From: Rhizobium sp. PP-CC-3A-592
Lineage (GTDB): Bacteria > Pseudomonadota > Alphaproteobacteria > Rhizobiales > Rhizobiaceae
Length of the DNA: 64,000 nucleotides
Direction: 5' to 3'
Assembly (NCBI RefSeq): GCF_003217095.1
Contig: NZ_QJSR01000002.1
Location: 62,001-126,000 of the forward strand
The notes beneath the pieces were generated by a model, which ran no database searches, was not told where the DNA came from, and saw only the letters and a program-made list of their open reading frames with translations. Positions within the stretch are counted from its first letter, which is position 1; each line of letters starts with the position of its first letter. This document shows, piece after piece, positions 9,061-18,248 of the stretch. The translations under genes were made by a program, and so were the position numbers.

Positions 9061-9507
9061 CTAGCCGATGTTCGCCCGTCCAAAGCGGGCGGAGACCTCC
9101 GGCACGTCTGACTCCAGTGGCGCATCGGCGAAATCGTCGAGGATCGGGCAATCCGGGCGGCCGTCGCCGTGGCAGTTGCTGGCGAGATGGCGCAGCGTTG
9201 CGGTCATCGCGGCGATGGCGGCGGCCTTGCGGTCGAGTTCGGCAATGTGTTCGAGCGCAATCGCCTTCACGTCGCCGCTGGCCCGTGCGCGATCGTGCCA
9301 GAGCGCCAGCAAGGTCTTCATCTGCTCGACGGAAAAGCCGAGATCGCGGGCGCGGCGGATGAAGCGCAGCGTGTGGATGTCGGTGTCTTCGTACGTCCGG
9401 TATTGCGCTTCGCTGCGATGCGCGGGGGCGATCAGGCCGATCTGCTCGTAATAACGGATCATTTTCGAGGAGACGCCGGAGGCTTTGGAGGCTTCGCCGA
9501 TATTCAT
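9061..9507 (-). CDS. cueR: Copper-responsive MerR-family regulator CueR
   Basis: This 148-residue regulator starts with the MerR-type winged helix [20 protein letters not shown] and carries the Cu(I)-binding cysteine pair Cys112 and Cys120, the same spacing and positions as E. coli CueR. It should distort 19-bp-spacer promoters to activate copper-export genes when Cu(I) is present. Its start overlaps the end of copA by 4 bases (ATGA), so it is translated from the copA transcript and would be autoregulated through the copA promoter. The C-terminus after Cys120 is longer than in E. coli (~28 residues). Confidence 0.95.
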   Translation of the reverse strand: MNIGEASKASGVSSKMIRYYEQIGLIAPAHRSEAQYRTYEDTDIHTLRFIRRARDLGFSVEQMKTLLALWHDRARASGDVKAIALEHIAELDRKAAAIAAMTATLRHLASNCHGDGRPDCPILDDFADAPLESDVPEVSARFGRANIG

Positions 9508-12005
9508 GATGCCGTCCTTTCCGAATGGGTCGCGGGTGAGAAACGGCGCAGGCGCAGGGCATTGCCGAGAACGAAGACGCTGGACAGGCTCATGGCGCCG
9601 GCGGCGAGGATCGGGGACAGGAGCGTGCCGTTCACGGGGTAGAGAGCGCCTGCTGCGACAGGCACCAGGCTGACATTGTAGGCAAAGGCCCAGAACAGGT
9701 TCTGGCGGATGTTGCGGATCGTCGCCTTGCTGATCGCGAGGGCGCGGGGCACGCCGGCAAGATCGCCGGACATCAGCACGACATCGGCGCTTTCCATGGC
9801 GATGTCGGTGCCCGTCCCCAGGGCGATGCCGATATCGGCTTCCGACAAAGCGGGCGCATCGTTGATGCCGTCGCCGACGAAGGCGACACGGGCGTTTTGC
9901 CTGAGTGCACGCACCGCCTCGACCTTGCCGCCGGGCAGGACGTCCGCGACCACCGCGTCGATGCCGAGCGAGCGGGCAACGGCGTGGGCGGTGCGGCTGT
10001 TGTCGCCGGTGATCATCACGACCTTGAGGCCCTCGGCTTTCAGTGCCGCGATGGCCGACGCGCTGCCGTCCTTGACCGGATCGGACACGGCGATCATGGC
10101 TGCCAGCCTGCCGCCGATGGCGGCATAGAGCGGCGACTTGCCGGCATCGCCGAGGTCGGCCGCCTGCGTGGCAAGCGTGGAAACGTCGATGCCACCGTCG
10201 CGCATGGCACGGTCGGAGCCGACCAGCACGACCTCTCCGTCGATGGTGCCTTTGACGCCGGAGCCGGGGAGGGCGGCGACATCGGTCACGTTCACCAGGG
10301 TGATGCCTTCACGCTCGGCTGAGGAGACGATGGCGGCGGCGATCGGATGTTCGGACCGCACTTCGAGGCTCGCGATGCGCCGCAGCACATCGGTACGCTC
10401 GAAGCCCTGCATGAGCACGAAGTCGGTGAGTTCCGGCTGTCCTTGCGTCAGCGTTCCCGTCTTGTCGAAAGCGACGACCTCGACATCGCGCATGGCCTGC
10501 AGCGCGTCGCCCTTGCGGAAGAGGATGCCGAGTTCGGCCGCGCGTCCGGTGCCGACCATGATCGAGGTCGGTGTCGCCAGACCCATGGCGCAGGGGCAGG
10601 CGATGATGAGGACGGCGACGGCGTTGATCGTCGCATGGGCCAGTGACGGCGTCGGCCCGAAGATGAGCCATGCCGCGAAGGTCAGGAGCGCTGCGGCCAG
10701 CACCGCAGGCACGAAGCGCGCGGTGATGCGGTCCACCATCGCCTGTATCGGCAGCTTCGCCCCCTGCGCCGTCTCGACCATGCGGATGATCTGCGACAGC
10801 AGCGTGTCCGCTCCGGTCTTCGTCACGACGAAGGTGAAGGTGCCCGTGCCGTTGATCGTGCCGCCGACGACGGATGCGCCCTCGGAGACCGCGACGGGCA
10901 GAGGCTCTCCGGTCATCATCGACTGATCGACCAGCGAGCGCCCTTCCACGACCGCGCCATCGACGGGAATTTTCTCGCCGGGGCGGATCAGCACGCGATC
11001 GCCGGGCTTGACCGAACCGATGGCGACCTCCACCACGCCCTCGGCCCGGACCACGCGCGCGGTGCGCGCCTGAAGACCCATCAGCCGGCGGATCGCCTGG
11101 CCGGTGCGGCCTTTCGCGCGCGCTTCCAGCATCCGGCCGAGCAGGATGAGCGTGACGATGACGGCGGCGGCTTCGAAATAGACATTGTCGGTGCCCGGCG
11201 GCAGCACGGATGGCAGGAAGGTGGCGACAACGGAGTAGGACCATGCGGCCGACGTGCCGAGCACGACCAGCGCATTCATATCGGGCGCAAGCCGCAGCAG
11301 ATTGGGCACCCCCTTGCGGAAGAAGGTGAAGCCGGGCCCGAAGAGAACCAGCGTCGCCAGCACGAATTGCACGCGGCGGCTCATGTCCATGCCGAGCGTC
11401 GCCATCACAGCGTTGTGGATAGCGGGCACGACATGCGAGCCCATTTCGAGGAGGAAGAGCGGAAGGGTCAGCACGGCGGCGATGGTGAAGGCGCGGGCGA
11501 GCCGTTTTGCCTCTCGCAACTGGCGGTCTCCGGTGCCAGTTTCCGGCTGGCCCTCGGCCTGCGGCCGCACGGCGTAGCCGGCTTTCACCACAGCGGCCTC
11601 GATCGCGGCGATATCCGTGCCCTCGATCGCCTTGACGGTCGCGGTTTCCGTTGCCAGATTGACGCTCGCCTCCTGCACGCCGGGCACAGCTGACAGGGCT
11701 TTTTCCACCCGCGCCACGCAGGAAGCGCAGGTCATGCCCTCGATGAGAAACGCGTGGCTGGCAAGCCTTGGCGTATAGCCGGCGGTATCGATCGCTGCGA
11801 CAATTCTTCTCGGCTCAAGGGCAGCGTCATGGGTCACGGTTGCCCGCTCGGTCGCGAGGTTGACGCTGGCGCCAACCACGCCGGGCACAGCGGCAATGGC
11901 CTTCTCGACCCGCGCCACGCAGGAGGCGCAACTCATGCCGTCGATGGCGAACGTCGTCGTTTTCGAGGCGGTAAGGGGTTGTTGAAGCGGGGTATGGGCG
12001 GTCAT
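9504..12005 (-). CDS. copA: Copper-exporting P1B-type ATPase CopA
   Basis: This 833-residue Cu(I) export pump has two N-terminal heavy-metal domains with MSCASC (Cys26, Cys29) and MTCASC (Cys93, Cys96), eight expected membrane helices, the membrane CPC site ([13 protein letters not shown]), the phosphorylation motif DKTGTLT, and [11 protein letters not shown] in the nucleotide domain. I chose the ATG at 12005 because AAGGG lies 9 bases upstream; an in-frame ATG 21 bases earlier is less well spaced. It is driven by the CueR-type promoter at 12035-12066 and followed by overlapping cueR. Confidence 0.96.
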   Translation of the reverse strand: MTAHTPLQQPLTASKTTTFAIDGMSCASCVARVEKAIAAVPGVVGASVNLATERATVTHDAALEPRRIVAAIDTAGYTPRLASHAFLIEGMTCASCVARVEKALSAVPGVQEASVNLATETATVKAIEGTDIAAIEAAVVKAGYAVRPQAEGQPETGTGDRQLREAKRLARAFTIAAVLTLPLFLLEMGSHVVPAIHNAVMATLGMDMSRRVQFVLATLVLFGPGFTFFRKGVPNLLRLAPDMNALVVLGTSAAWSYSVVATFLPSVLPPGTDNVYFEAAAVIVTLILLGRMLEARAKGRTGQAIRRLMGLQARTARVVRAEGVVEVAIGSVKPGDRVLIRPGEKIPVDGAVVEGRSLVDQSMMTGEPLPVAVSEGASVVGGTINGTGTFTFVVTKTGADTLLSQIIRMVETAQGAKLPIQAMVDRITARFVPAVLAAALLTFAAWLIFGPTPSLAHATINAVAVLIIACPCAMGLATPTSIMVGTGRAAELGILFRKGDALQAMRDVEVVAFDKTGTLTQGQPELTDFVLMQGFERTDVLRRIASLEVRSEHPIAAAIVSSAEREGITLVNVTDVAALPGSGVKGTIDGEVVLVGSDRAMRDGGIDVSTLATQAADLGDAGKSPLYAAIGGRLAAMIAVSDPVKDGSASAIAALKAEGLKVVMITGDNSRTAHAVARSLGIDAVVADVLPGGKVEAVRALRQNARVAFVGDGINDAPALSEADIGIALGTGTDIAMESADVVLMSGDLAGVPRALAISKATIRNIRQNLFWAFAYNVSLVPVAAGALYPVNGTLLSPILAAGAMSLSSVFVLGNALRLRRFSPATHSERTAS

Positions 12006-12034
12006 AGGGAGCATCCCTTGTGTCATCTGCCGAT

Positions 12035-12066
12035 ATAGGTAGTGCTTCCCATCATGGGAAGGTCAA
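12035..12066 (-). promoter_or_regulatory. CueR-type promoter/operator of copA
   Basis: Read on the minus strand, a -35 box TTGACC (12061-12066) and a -10 region TACCTAT (12035-12041) are separated by exactly 19 bases. The spacer contains the perfect inverted repeat TTCCCATGATGGGAA (plus coordinates 12046-12060). The overlong spacer with a TTCCC...GGGAA dyad is the hallmark of CueR/MerR-family metal-controlled promoters. Confidence 0.9.
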
Positions 12067-12115
12067 GGGCTACGATGGGAATGATCGCGTGAAGAGGCGA
12101 GGGTAGGCAGATCGA

Positions 12116-12322
12116 TCAGAGCGGCGCGCGAAGACCGGGCGTATAGCCGACGGCCGTGATGGCCGCGGCGATCTCTTCCGCGCTCGCGTCGGTTTCCACA
12201 TCCACCGTTTTTGTCGCGAGGTCGATGCGCACTTTGGCTTGGCCATCGACGCTGCGGATAGCTTTTTCCACCGTGTTCTTGCAGTGGCCGCAGGTCATGT
12301 CAGGTATGTCAAACGCAGTCAT
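12116..12322 (-). CDS. copZ: Copper chaperone CopZ (heavy-metal-associated domain)
   Basis: This 68-residue single-domain HMA protein has the motif DMTCGHC (Cys11, Cys14) and the usual beta-alpha-beta-beta-alpha-beta layout, ending GYTPGLRAPL. It should shuttle Cu(I) to CopA in the cytosol. The ATG at 12322 is fixed by an AAGGAG 8 bases upstream; the longer open frame to 12520 runs through the promoter and into cysN. It has its own CueR-type promoter, so it is a separate transcription unit from copA-cueR. The proline after GYT resembles the two CopA HMA domains. Confidence 0.93.
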   Translation of the reverse strand: MTAFDIPDMTCGHCKNTVEKAIRSVDGQAKVRIDLATKTVDVETDASAEEIAAAITAVGYTPGLRAPL

Positions 12323-12350
12323 GGGGACGTCTCCTTTCAGATACGTCCCC

Positions 12351-12381
12351 ATGATAGGGCTTCCAACACTTGGAAGGTCAA
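12351..12381 (-). promoter_or_regulatory. CueR-type promoter/operator of copZ
   Basis: On the minus strand, TTGACC (12376-12381) and TATCAT (12351-12356) are 19 bases apart, with the inverted repeat TTCCAAGTGTTGGAA (12361-12375) in the spacer. The architecture is identical to the copA promoter, supporting co-regulation by CueR. Confidence 0.88.
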
Positions 12382-12407
12382 GGCTTACCTTGAGGCCCCT
12401 CCCGGCA

Positions 12408-13976
12408 TCAGCCGTCGAGCGAATCCAGCAGATCCTGCGCGCGGGCGGCCGAGATGCGGCGGACTTCCAGTTCGTCGCGGCGACCGGCAACGAGGTCGCT
12501 GGCAAGGATCCGGTCCGCAAGATCGGCGGGCAGGGACAGGAGGACGCGGGTTTCCTCGGTATGGATGCCGCCCAGCGACGAGCGCTTGCCCGTGATCATA
12601 CCGCCGGCCACCGTATTGTTGGTGTCCGGGTCGATCAGGATGAAGGCGCCCGTGGTACGGTTCTGCTCGTAGGCGTCGAACATGGCCTGTTCGTCGAAGG
12701 CGAGATGCACCTTGCCGATGGCGTTCATGGAGAGCGCGTCGGAGGGCCCCCACTTGCCGCTCTTCAAGTCCAACTGGCTAACCGGCTCGACGCTGACGCG
12801 CTGGCGGCGGGAGCCGCTTTTCAGCCAGTAGCGTTTGTTCGGCTGGATGCCGTCCGGCTGCAACGCCACGATCTGCGCATCGAAGGCGACGCCGGTCTGG
12901 GGCTGGCTGTCGATGGCGACGATCATGTCGCCGCGCGACACGTCCACCTGACGATCGAGCACGAGGGTGATGGCGTCGCCGGCCACGGCCGCGTTGCGCA
13001 CGAGGTCGAAGGTGACGATCTTGGTGACGTTGGCGACCATGCCCGAAGGCAGGATGACGACACTGTCGCCGGGCTTCACCGAGCCGCCGGCAACCGTTCC
13101 CTGATAGCCGCGGAAGCTTTCGCCCGGACGCGACACGCGCTGGACCGGCAGGCGGAAGCCGGTCGTCTGGCCGGAGCGGACGGTGGCCAGCTCCAGAACC
13201 TCGACCAGCGTCGGGCCGTCATACCAGGGCATGGAGGCGCTGCCGTCATAAACGACGTTCTCGCCTTTCAGCGCGGACACCGGAATGGCCGTGACCTGAC
13301 GCACGCCGAGCGAAAGCGCCAGCTCGCGGAAATCGTGGCTGATGGCATCGAAGCGGGCGCGATCGTAGCCGGTGAGGTCGATCTTGTTGACCGCGAGCAC
13401 GAACTGGCGAATGCCCATCAGCGTGGCGATGGTGGCATGACGGCGTGTCTGTTCGAGCAGGCCGACGCGGGCATCGACCAGGAGGATGGCGAGGTCGGCG
13501 GTGGAGGCGCCGGTCGCCATGTTGCGGGTGTACTGCTCGTGGCCGGGGGTGTCGGCGACGATGAAGGAGCGGTTCTCGGTCGCGAAATAGCGATAGGCGA
13601 CATCGATGGTGATGCCCTGTTCGCGCTCGGCCTGGAGACCGTCGAGAAGCAATGCGAAATCCGGCAGGCCGAGATCGTTCTGCTTGCCGCTCGAATCGCG
13701 GGCCAGCGTCGCCGCCTGGTCTTCCTTGACGGCCTTGGTGTCCCAGAGCAGCCGGCCGATCAGCGTCGACTTGCCATCATCAACGCTGCCGCAGGTGATG
13801 AGGCGCAGAGGACGGCTGTCGCGCGGCGCGCGTGCTTCGGAGCCGGTGAAGGCCGTGACGTTGCCGGAGGAGACCTTGGTTTCGGCCGTTGTGCGAGGGC
13901 CACTCTGCAGGTTGGCCGGATTGCCTGTGGCCTGAGTGCCTGTAGAATGACTGCCTGTGGAAGCGGAAACGGTCAT
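12408..13976 (-). CDS. cysN: Sulfate adenylyltransferase subunit 1 (GTPase) CysN
   Basis: This 522-residue protein is the GTPase subunit of ATP sulfurylase, which with CysD converts sulfate and ATP to APS. It has an EF-Tu-like P-loop GSVDDGKST (residues 63-71), the G3 motif DTPGHEQY and NKID, followed by beta-barrel domains. There is no APS-kinase domain at the C-terminus, so it is CysN rather than a NodQ/CysNC fusion, which fits the APS reductase encoded upstream. About 55 Ser/Thr/Gly/Ala-rich residues precede the GTPase domain. Its start overlaps the cysD stop by one base (TGATG). Confidence 0.95.
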   Translation of the reverse strand: MTVSASTGSHSTGTQATGNPANLQSGPRTTAETKVSSGNVTAFTGSEARAPRDSRPLRLITCGSVDDGKSTLIGRLLWDTKAVKEDQAATLARDSSGKQNDLGLPDFALLLDGLQAEREQGITIDVAYRYFATENRSFIVADTPGHEQYTRNMATGASTADLAILLVDARVGLLEQTRRHATIATLMGIRQFVLAVNKIDLTGYDRARFDAISHDFRELALSLGVRQVTAIPVSALKGENVVYDGSASMPWYDGPTLVEVLELATVRSGQTTGFRLPVQRVSRPGESFRGYQGTVAGGSVKPGDSVVILPSGMVANVTKIVTFDLVRNAAVAGDAITLVLDRQVDVSRGDMIVAIDSQPQTGVAFDAQIVALQPDGIQPNKRYWLKSGSRRQRVSVEPVSQLDLKSGKWGPSDALSMNAIGKVHLAFDEQAMFDAYEQNRTTGAFILIDPDTNNTVAGGMITGKRSSLGGIHTEETRVLLSLPADLADRILASDLVAGRRDELEVRRISAARAQDLLDSLDG

Positions 13977-14929
13977 CAGAAATATCCTTCGCGTTTTTTC
14001 TTCTCCATCGAACCGGACTGGTCCCGATCGATGGCGCGGCCCTGACGTTCGGAGACGGTCGCGGTCTCGAGTTCTGCGATGATGTCGGTCAGCGTGGTGG
14101 CGCTGGAGCGGATCGCGCCGGTCAGCGGGAAACAGCCAAGCGTGCGGAAACGGATCCGTTCCTGGCGCTTGGCTTCGCCTGGCTGCAGTTCCAGCCGCGG
14201 ATCTTCCGCAAGGATCATCATGCCGTCGCGTTCGACCACCGGGCGTTCCGCCGCAAAGTACAAAGGCACGATCGGAATTTCCTCGGCCTGGATGTAGCGC
14301 CAGATATCGACCTCGGTCCAGTTCGACAGCGGGAAGGCGCGCACGCTTTCGCCCTTGCGGATCATGCCGTTATAGACGTTCCAGAGTTCCGGGCGCTGAT
14401 TGCGCGGGTCCCAGCGGTGGTCGGGCGTGCGGAAGGAGTAGATCCGTTCCTTGGCGCGGCTGGCTTCCTCGTCGCGGCGCGCACCGCCGAAGGCGGCATC
14501 GAAGCCGCCGGCGTCCAGCGCCTGGCGCAGAGCCTCTGTCTTCATGATGTCGGTATAGAGCGCCGAGCCATGGGTGAATGGCGTGACGTTCTCTGCCGCA
14601 CCGCGCGGGTTGATGTGCTCGATCAGGTCGAGATCGTAACGCTTCACGATCTCGTCGCGGAACGCGATCATCTCGGCGAATTTCCAGCCGGTGTTCACAT
14701 GCAGCAGCGGAAACGGCACGCGGCCGGGATAGAACGCCTTGCGCGCGAGGTGCAGGAGAACGGCGCTATCCTTGCCGACGGAATAGAGCATGACGGGCTT
14801 TTCGAACTCGCCGGCCACTTCGCGGAAGATGTGGATGGCTTCGTTCTCGAGCGCCTTAAGATGCGGATCGAGCGGCGGGCGGGCGCTCTGCGGATTGTGA
14901 AGTTCCGTTTCCGGAAGCGTCAGGGACAT
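13976..14929 (-). CDS. cysD: Sulfate adenylyltransferase subunit 2 CysD
   Basis: This 317-residue PP-loop (adenine nucleotide alpha-hydrolase) protein is the catalytic subunit of ATP sulfurylase. The PP-loop motif [12 protein letters not shown] is at residues 49-60, and the tail [13 protein letters not shown] is the conserved CysD C-terminus. It works as a heterodimer with CysN in the cytosol. Gene order cysH-cysD-cysN with 46-base and 1-base junctions indicates a single operon for sulfate reduction. Confidence 0.96.
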   Translation of the reverse strand: MSLTLPETELHNPQSARPPLDPHLKALENEAIHIFREVAGEFEKPVMLYSVGKDSAVLLHLARKAFYPGRVPFPLLHVNTGWKFAEMIAFRDEIVKRYDLDLIEHINPRGAAENVTPFTHGSALYTDIMKTEALRQALDAGGFDAAFGGARRDEEASRAKERIYSFRTPDHRWDPRNQRPELWNVYNGMIRKGESVRAFPLSNWTEVDIWRYIQAEEIPIVPLYFAAERPVVERDGMMILAEDPRLELQPGEAKRQERIRFRTLGCFPLTGAIRSSATTLTDIIAELETATVSERQGRAIDRDQSGSMEKKKREGYF

Positions 14930-14975
14930 CGGGTCGTCTCCAGTCTCGTTCGGTCGGGGTCAGGCGGGGCGCGCG

Positions 14976-15746
14976 TCAGGCGGCGCTACCGGCCATAACC
15001 TTCTTCGTGTCGGGTATCGGCTGCGAAGCGGCTTCCGCCACGTGCAGGCCGCATTCGCGGGTCTCGTCGTTTTCCCACCACCAGCGTCCGGCGCGCTCGG
15101 GCTCGCCGGGCTTGATGGCCCGTGTACAGGGCTCGCAGCCGATCGAGGGATAGCCGCGGCCGTGCAGCGGATTGATCGGGATCGCTTCCGCCACGACATA
15201 AGCGCGGATCGTATCGATATCCCAATCCGCAAGCGGATTGATCTTGATCAGCCCGCGCTCGAGATCGGCTTCGGCAAAGGGCGTATCGGCGCGGTTGCCC
15301 GACTGGCCGCGGCGCAGCCCCGTAACCCAGTAGGTTGCTCCGGCAAGCGCTCGTGCCAAGGGCTTCACCTTGCGCACGCCGCAACAGGCATGGCGCGCCT
15401 CGATGCTCTCGTAGAAGCCGTTCAGGCCATAGCGCGCGGCATAGGCGTCGACATCCGCCTGCTCGGGGTGAAAGCGCTTGATGAGGATGCCATAGGTCTC
15501 CTCGGTCGTGTCGATCAGCGCGACGGTTTCGTTGAACAGCCGGCCGGTTTCGAGCGTGGACACCTCGATATCAAGCTTCGCCGTGCCGATAGCAGCGGTG
15601 ATCACCTGGTCCTCGATGCCGAGGCTGGTGGTGAACACGGCACGGCCGTCGAGAGACGCGACCAGCGCCAGCCTCTCGCCAAGGGTGAGACAGTCCAGCT
15701 GCCGGGCCAGCGCCGCAGCAGTTGTTTCAAGGGACATGGATGTCAT
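14976..15746 (-). CDS. cysH: Assimilatory adenylyl-sulfate (APS) reductase CysH
   Basis: The 256-residue enzyme reduces APS to sulfite using thioredoxin. The four cluster cysteines, Cys121-Cys122 (ACCGVRK) and Cys204/Cys207 (GCEPC), mark the [4Fe-4S] APS-reductase type found in plants and most alphaproteobacteria, rather than the cluster-free PAPS reductase of E. coli. The redox-active cysteine Cys232 is in ECGLH. This matches the absence of an APS kinase nearby. A second ATG at 15737 could also serve as the start. The 5' region contains mutually exclusive hairpins, described separately. Confidence 0.94.
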   Translation of the reverse strand: MTSMSLETTAAALARQLDCLTLGERLALVASLDGRAVFTTSLGIEDQVITAAIGTAKLDIEVSTLETGRLFNETVALIDTTEETYGILIKRFHPEQADVDAYAARYGLNGFYESIEARHACCGVRKVKPLARALAGATYWVTGLRRGQSGNRADTPFAEADLERGLIKINPLADWDIDTIRAYVVAEAIPINPLHGRGYPSIGCEPCTRAIKPGEPERAGRWWWENDETRECGLHVAEAASQPIPDTKKVMAGSAA

Positions 15747-15822
15747 GGGTTATCCTGTAGAGTTGCCGCCTTTATCGCAGTCTCAGGTGATAAAAGACAG
15801 AAAAACGGATTTCCAATGGCAA

Positions 15823-15861
15823 GGGATCGGAGCAAATATCACTCCGATCCCGCAGGATCGG
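15823..15861. promoter_or_regulatory. Overlapping alternative hairpins between betA and cysH
   Basis: On the plus strand GGGATCGGAG (15823-15832) is an exact complement of CTCCGATCCC (15842-15851) across a 9-base loop, a perfect 10-bp stem. Part of the second arm, CCGATCC (15844-15850), also pairs exactly with GGATCGG (15855-15861) across a 4-base loop. The two stems cannot form together. It lies after the betA stop and before cysH, both on the minus strand. A possible cysH promoter (TTGCCA at 15817-15822) would place the structure upstream of transcription start, in which case it may be the betA 3' end or a protein site instead of an attenuator. Confidence 0.55.
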
Positions 15862-15907
15862 GAAAAAGCACCCGAATACCGGAGCGTTTTAGAGAAGCCG
15901 CTGTATC

Positions 15908-17563
15908 CTAAAGGCTACCCGTTTCCGTCCGCGGGTTCACCCACGGCTCCTGGTTGGAACGAGGCAGGGGCTGCTTGCCGAGAATATGGTCCGCGGCCTT
16001 TTCGCCGGTCATGATCGAGGGGCCGTTGAGATTGCCGTAGGTCACGTGCGGGAAGATCGAGCTGTCGGCGACGCGCAGGCCTTGGATGCCGATGACGCGC
16101 GTTTCCGGATCCACGACTGCCATCGGATCGTTCGCGTCGCCCATGCGGCAGGTGCCGCAGGGGTGGTAGGCGCTTTCCAGATGTTCGCGCAGGAAGGCGT
16201 CGATATCTTCGTCGCTGGTAACGGCCTCGCCCGGCTGGATCTCTGGCCCGCGATAGGTGTCGAAGGCCGGCTGGCGGAAGATCTCGCGGGTGAGGCGGAC
16301 ACAGTGGCGGAACTTCTCCCAGTCTTCCGGATGGCTCATATAGTTGAAGCGGATGACAGGGTCCGCCTTCGGATCGGACGAGCGCAGGGTGACCGCGCCG
16401 CGCGACTTCGACAGGTTGTAGCCGACGTGCACCTGGAAGCCGTGGCTCTTGGCCGCGGCCTTGCCGTCATAGGAGATGGCGACGGGCAGGAAGTGATACT
16501 GGATGTCGGGTTGCTTGAGCCCCGGCGCTGAGCGCAGGAAGGCGCAAGCCTCGAACTGGTTGGAGCTGCCGAGCCCCGTTCGCGTCATCAGCCATTGGGC
16601 CCCGGCCACGCCCTGCCAGAACCAGGGCAACCAGGAATAGAGAGAGACCGGCTTGGTGGAGACCTGCTGAAAATAGAACTCCATATGGTCCTGCAGGTTC
16701 GCGCCGACGCCCGGACGGTCGGCCTTGACCTCGATGCCCAAGGACTGGAGATGTGCGCCGGGGCCGATGCCGGAGAGCATGAGCAGCTTCGGCGAATTGA
16801 ACGAGGAGGCGGAGACGATGACCTCGCGTTTCGCCCTGACGATCTCGACCGCGCCGCCGCGCTCGATCTCCACGCCGATGGCACGACCGTTCTCGATCAC
16901 GATGCGGCGCGCCAGTCCATGGACCAGCGAGACGTTGGGCCGCTTCAGCGCAGGTCGGAGATAGGCGTTGGCGGCCGACCAGCGGCGTCCGTTGTGGATC
17001 GTCTGCTCCATGAGGCCGAAGCCTTCCTGCTTGGAGCCGTTATAGTCCTCCGTCATCTCGAAGCCGGCTTGCGAGCCGGCCTTGATGAAGGCGTGGAAGA
17101 GAGGGTTCGTCACCGGACCGCGCCGCACGTGAAGCGGCCCATCGGTGCCCCGCCAGCCCTCTTCGCCGCCATGGGAATGCTCCATCCGCTTGAAGTAGGG
17201 CAGCACGTCGGCATAGGCCCAGCCGCGGGCGCCGAGCGCTTCCCAGCGATTGAAATCCTCGGAATGACCCCGGACATAGACCAGACCGTTGATCGAGGAG
17301 GAGCCGCCGATGACCTTGCCGCGTGGGGCGCTGATGCGGCGATTGTTAAGGTTCGGCTCGGGCTCCGAGTAATACCCCCAATTGTATCGCTTCATGCTCA
17401 TCGGCCAGGCGAGCGCTGCCGGCATCTGGATGAACGGTCCGATATCCGACCCCCCGGCCTCGATAACGATCACGGTGTTCCCACCGTCTTCGGACAGCCG
17501 GTAGGCGAGCGCGGATCCGGCGGAGCCAGAGCCGATGATGACGAAATCTGCTTCTGTGATCAT
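15908..17563 (-). CDS. betA: Choline dehydrogenase BetA (GMC oxidoreductase)
   Basis: This 551-residue flavoprotein oxidises choline to betaine aldehyde. The FAD-binding Rossmann motif [13 protein letters not shown] is at the N-terminus followed by VIEAGG; GMC signatures [18 protein letters not shown] and the active-site region [10 protein letters not shown] are present. It belongs to the glycine betaine pathway with betB, betC and betI, but a toxin-antitoxin pair on the other strand separates it from betB. GGAG lies 9 bases before the ATG. Because of the interruption it probably depends on read-through or on a promoter within 17564-17627. Confidence 0.94.
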   Translation of the reverse strand: MITEADFVIIGSGSAGSALAYRLSEDGGNTVIVIEAGGSDIGPFIQMPAALAWPMSMKRYNWGYYSEPEPNLNNRRISAPRGKVIGGSSSINGLVYVRGHSEDFNRWEALGARGWAYADVLPYFKRMEHSHGGEEGWRGTDGPLHVRRGPVTNPLFHAFIKAGSQAGFEMTEDYNGSKQEGFGLMEQTIHNGRRWSAANAYLRPALKRPNVSLVHGLARRIVIENGRAIGVEIERGGAVEIVRAKREVIVSASSFNSPKLLMLSGIGPGAHLQSLGIEVKADRPGVGANLQDHMEFYFQQVSTKPVSLYSWLPWFWQGVAGAQWLMTRTGLGSSNQFEACAFLRSAPGLKQPDIQYHFLPVAISYDGKAAAKSHGFQVHVGYNLSKSRGAVTLRSSDPKADPVIRFNYMSHPEDWEKFRHCVRLTREIFRQPAFDTYRGPEIQPGEAVTSDEDIDAFLREHLESAYHPCGTCRMGDANDPMAVVDPETRVIGIQGLRVADSSIFPHVTYGNLNGPSIMTGEKAADHILGKQPLPRSNQEPWVNPRTETGSL

Positions 17564-17604
17564 GTCAGTGCAGCTCCACTATCGCTGTGCGCTTGTCTGT
17601 TTCA

Positions 17605-17619
17605 TAGCTATCGGCTATA
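17605..17619. promoter_or_regulatory. Candidate operator of the toxin-antitoxin pair
   Basis: ATAGC and GCTAT flank a 5-base centre (ATAGCTATCGGCTAT), ending 8 bases before the toxin ATG. Autoregulatory HTH antitoxins commonly bind such a dyad at their own promoter. The repeat is short, so the assignment is tentative. Confidence 0.5.
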
Positions 17620-17627
17620 TTTATTGC

Positions 17628-17873
17628 ATGAAAACGGTGGTGATCTCGAAGCAAGCCGACAAGGTGCTGCAAGCGATGCAGCCTAAACGCAAGGCCGCGA
17701 TCATCGAGAAAGTCAAAGCTTACGCGCGTGGCGAGCGGGTCGATATCAAGAAGCTTCAGGGCGAGGATTTGTACCGTATCCGCGTGGGCCAAGATCGCGT
17801 GATCATCGATGATCAGGGGCAGATCGTTCTTGTCGTCGGCGCTGGTCCAAGAGGCAGCATTTACAGGGAATGA
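17628..17873 (+). CDS. RelE/ParE-family (HigB-like) toxin
   Basis: This 81-residue basic protein has the RelE/ParE fold pattern: an alpha-helical N-terminus (SKQADKVLQAMQPKRKAAIIEKVKAYA), then LQGEDLYRIRVGQDRVIIDDQGQIVLVVGAGPRGSIY split between beta strands, where LYRIRVGQDRVI is the typical core. Such toxins cleave mRNA at the ribosome or inhibit gyrase. The start at 17628 removes 31 residues of the open frame that read antisense through the betA start. It precedes the antitoxin gene by 6 bases, the HigBA-like toxin-first order. Confidence 0.85.
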   Translation: MKTVVISKQADKVLQAMQPKRKAAIIEKVKAYARGERVDIKKLQGEDLYRIRVGQDRVIIDDQGQIVLVVGAGPRGSIYRE

Positions 17874-17879
17874 AGGACG

Positions 17880-18248
17880 ATGGGCGACATTCAGAAACTG
17901 ACGATCGACGGCAAGGGCTACATTCTTCTTAGTGAAGAAGACTATGAGGATTTGGTCGATAGCCTGGAGGCACAGATCGTTCTTGCCCGTATCGCTGCTG
18001 GCGAGGAGACCTGGCCGCTCGAGATCGTCGAGGCACGTGCCAATGGCGAGAACTCCATTGCTGTCTTCCGCAAATATCGAGGCCTCACCGTCTCCGATCT
18101 CGCCGCGGCCGCCGGCATCTCTCAGCCCTATCTCTCGGAGATCGAGGGCGGCAAGAAGACCGGGTCGGTCGACGTGCTCAAGCGCATCGCTACGGCTTTG
18201 AACGTCGATCTTGACGATCTCGTGATGGAGCGCGACTCCCATCAATAG
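17880..18248 (+). CDS. XRE-family HTH antitoxin
   Basis: The 122-residue protein has an acidic N-terminal part ([18 protein letters not shown]) resembling toxin-neutralising segments of Phd-like antitoxins and a C-terminal Cro/XRE helix-turn-helix (about residues 62-117: [20 protein letters not shown] then [20 protein letters not shown]). It likely binds the upstream RelE-like toxin and represses the pair's promoter. Its stop codon overlaps the end of betB by 7 bases, convergent, so the pair is tightly wedged between bet genes. Confidence 0.87.
   Translation: MGDIQKLTIDGKGYILLSEEDYEDLVDSLEAQIVLARIAAGEETWPLEIVEARANGENSIAVFRKYRGLTVSDLAAAAGISQPYLSEIEGGKKTGSVDVLKRIATALNVDLDDLVMERDSHQ

Noticed and set aside
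12323-12520. N-terminal extension of copZ to 12520
   Set aside because: It would be translated across the copZ promoter and into cysN; the ATG at 12322 has an ideal ribosome site and gives a normal HMA domain.
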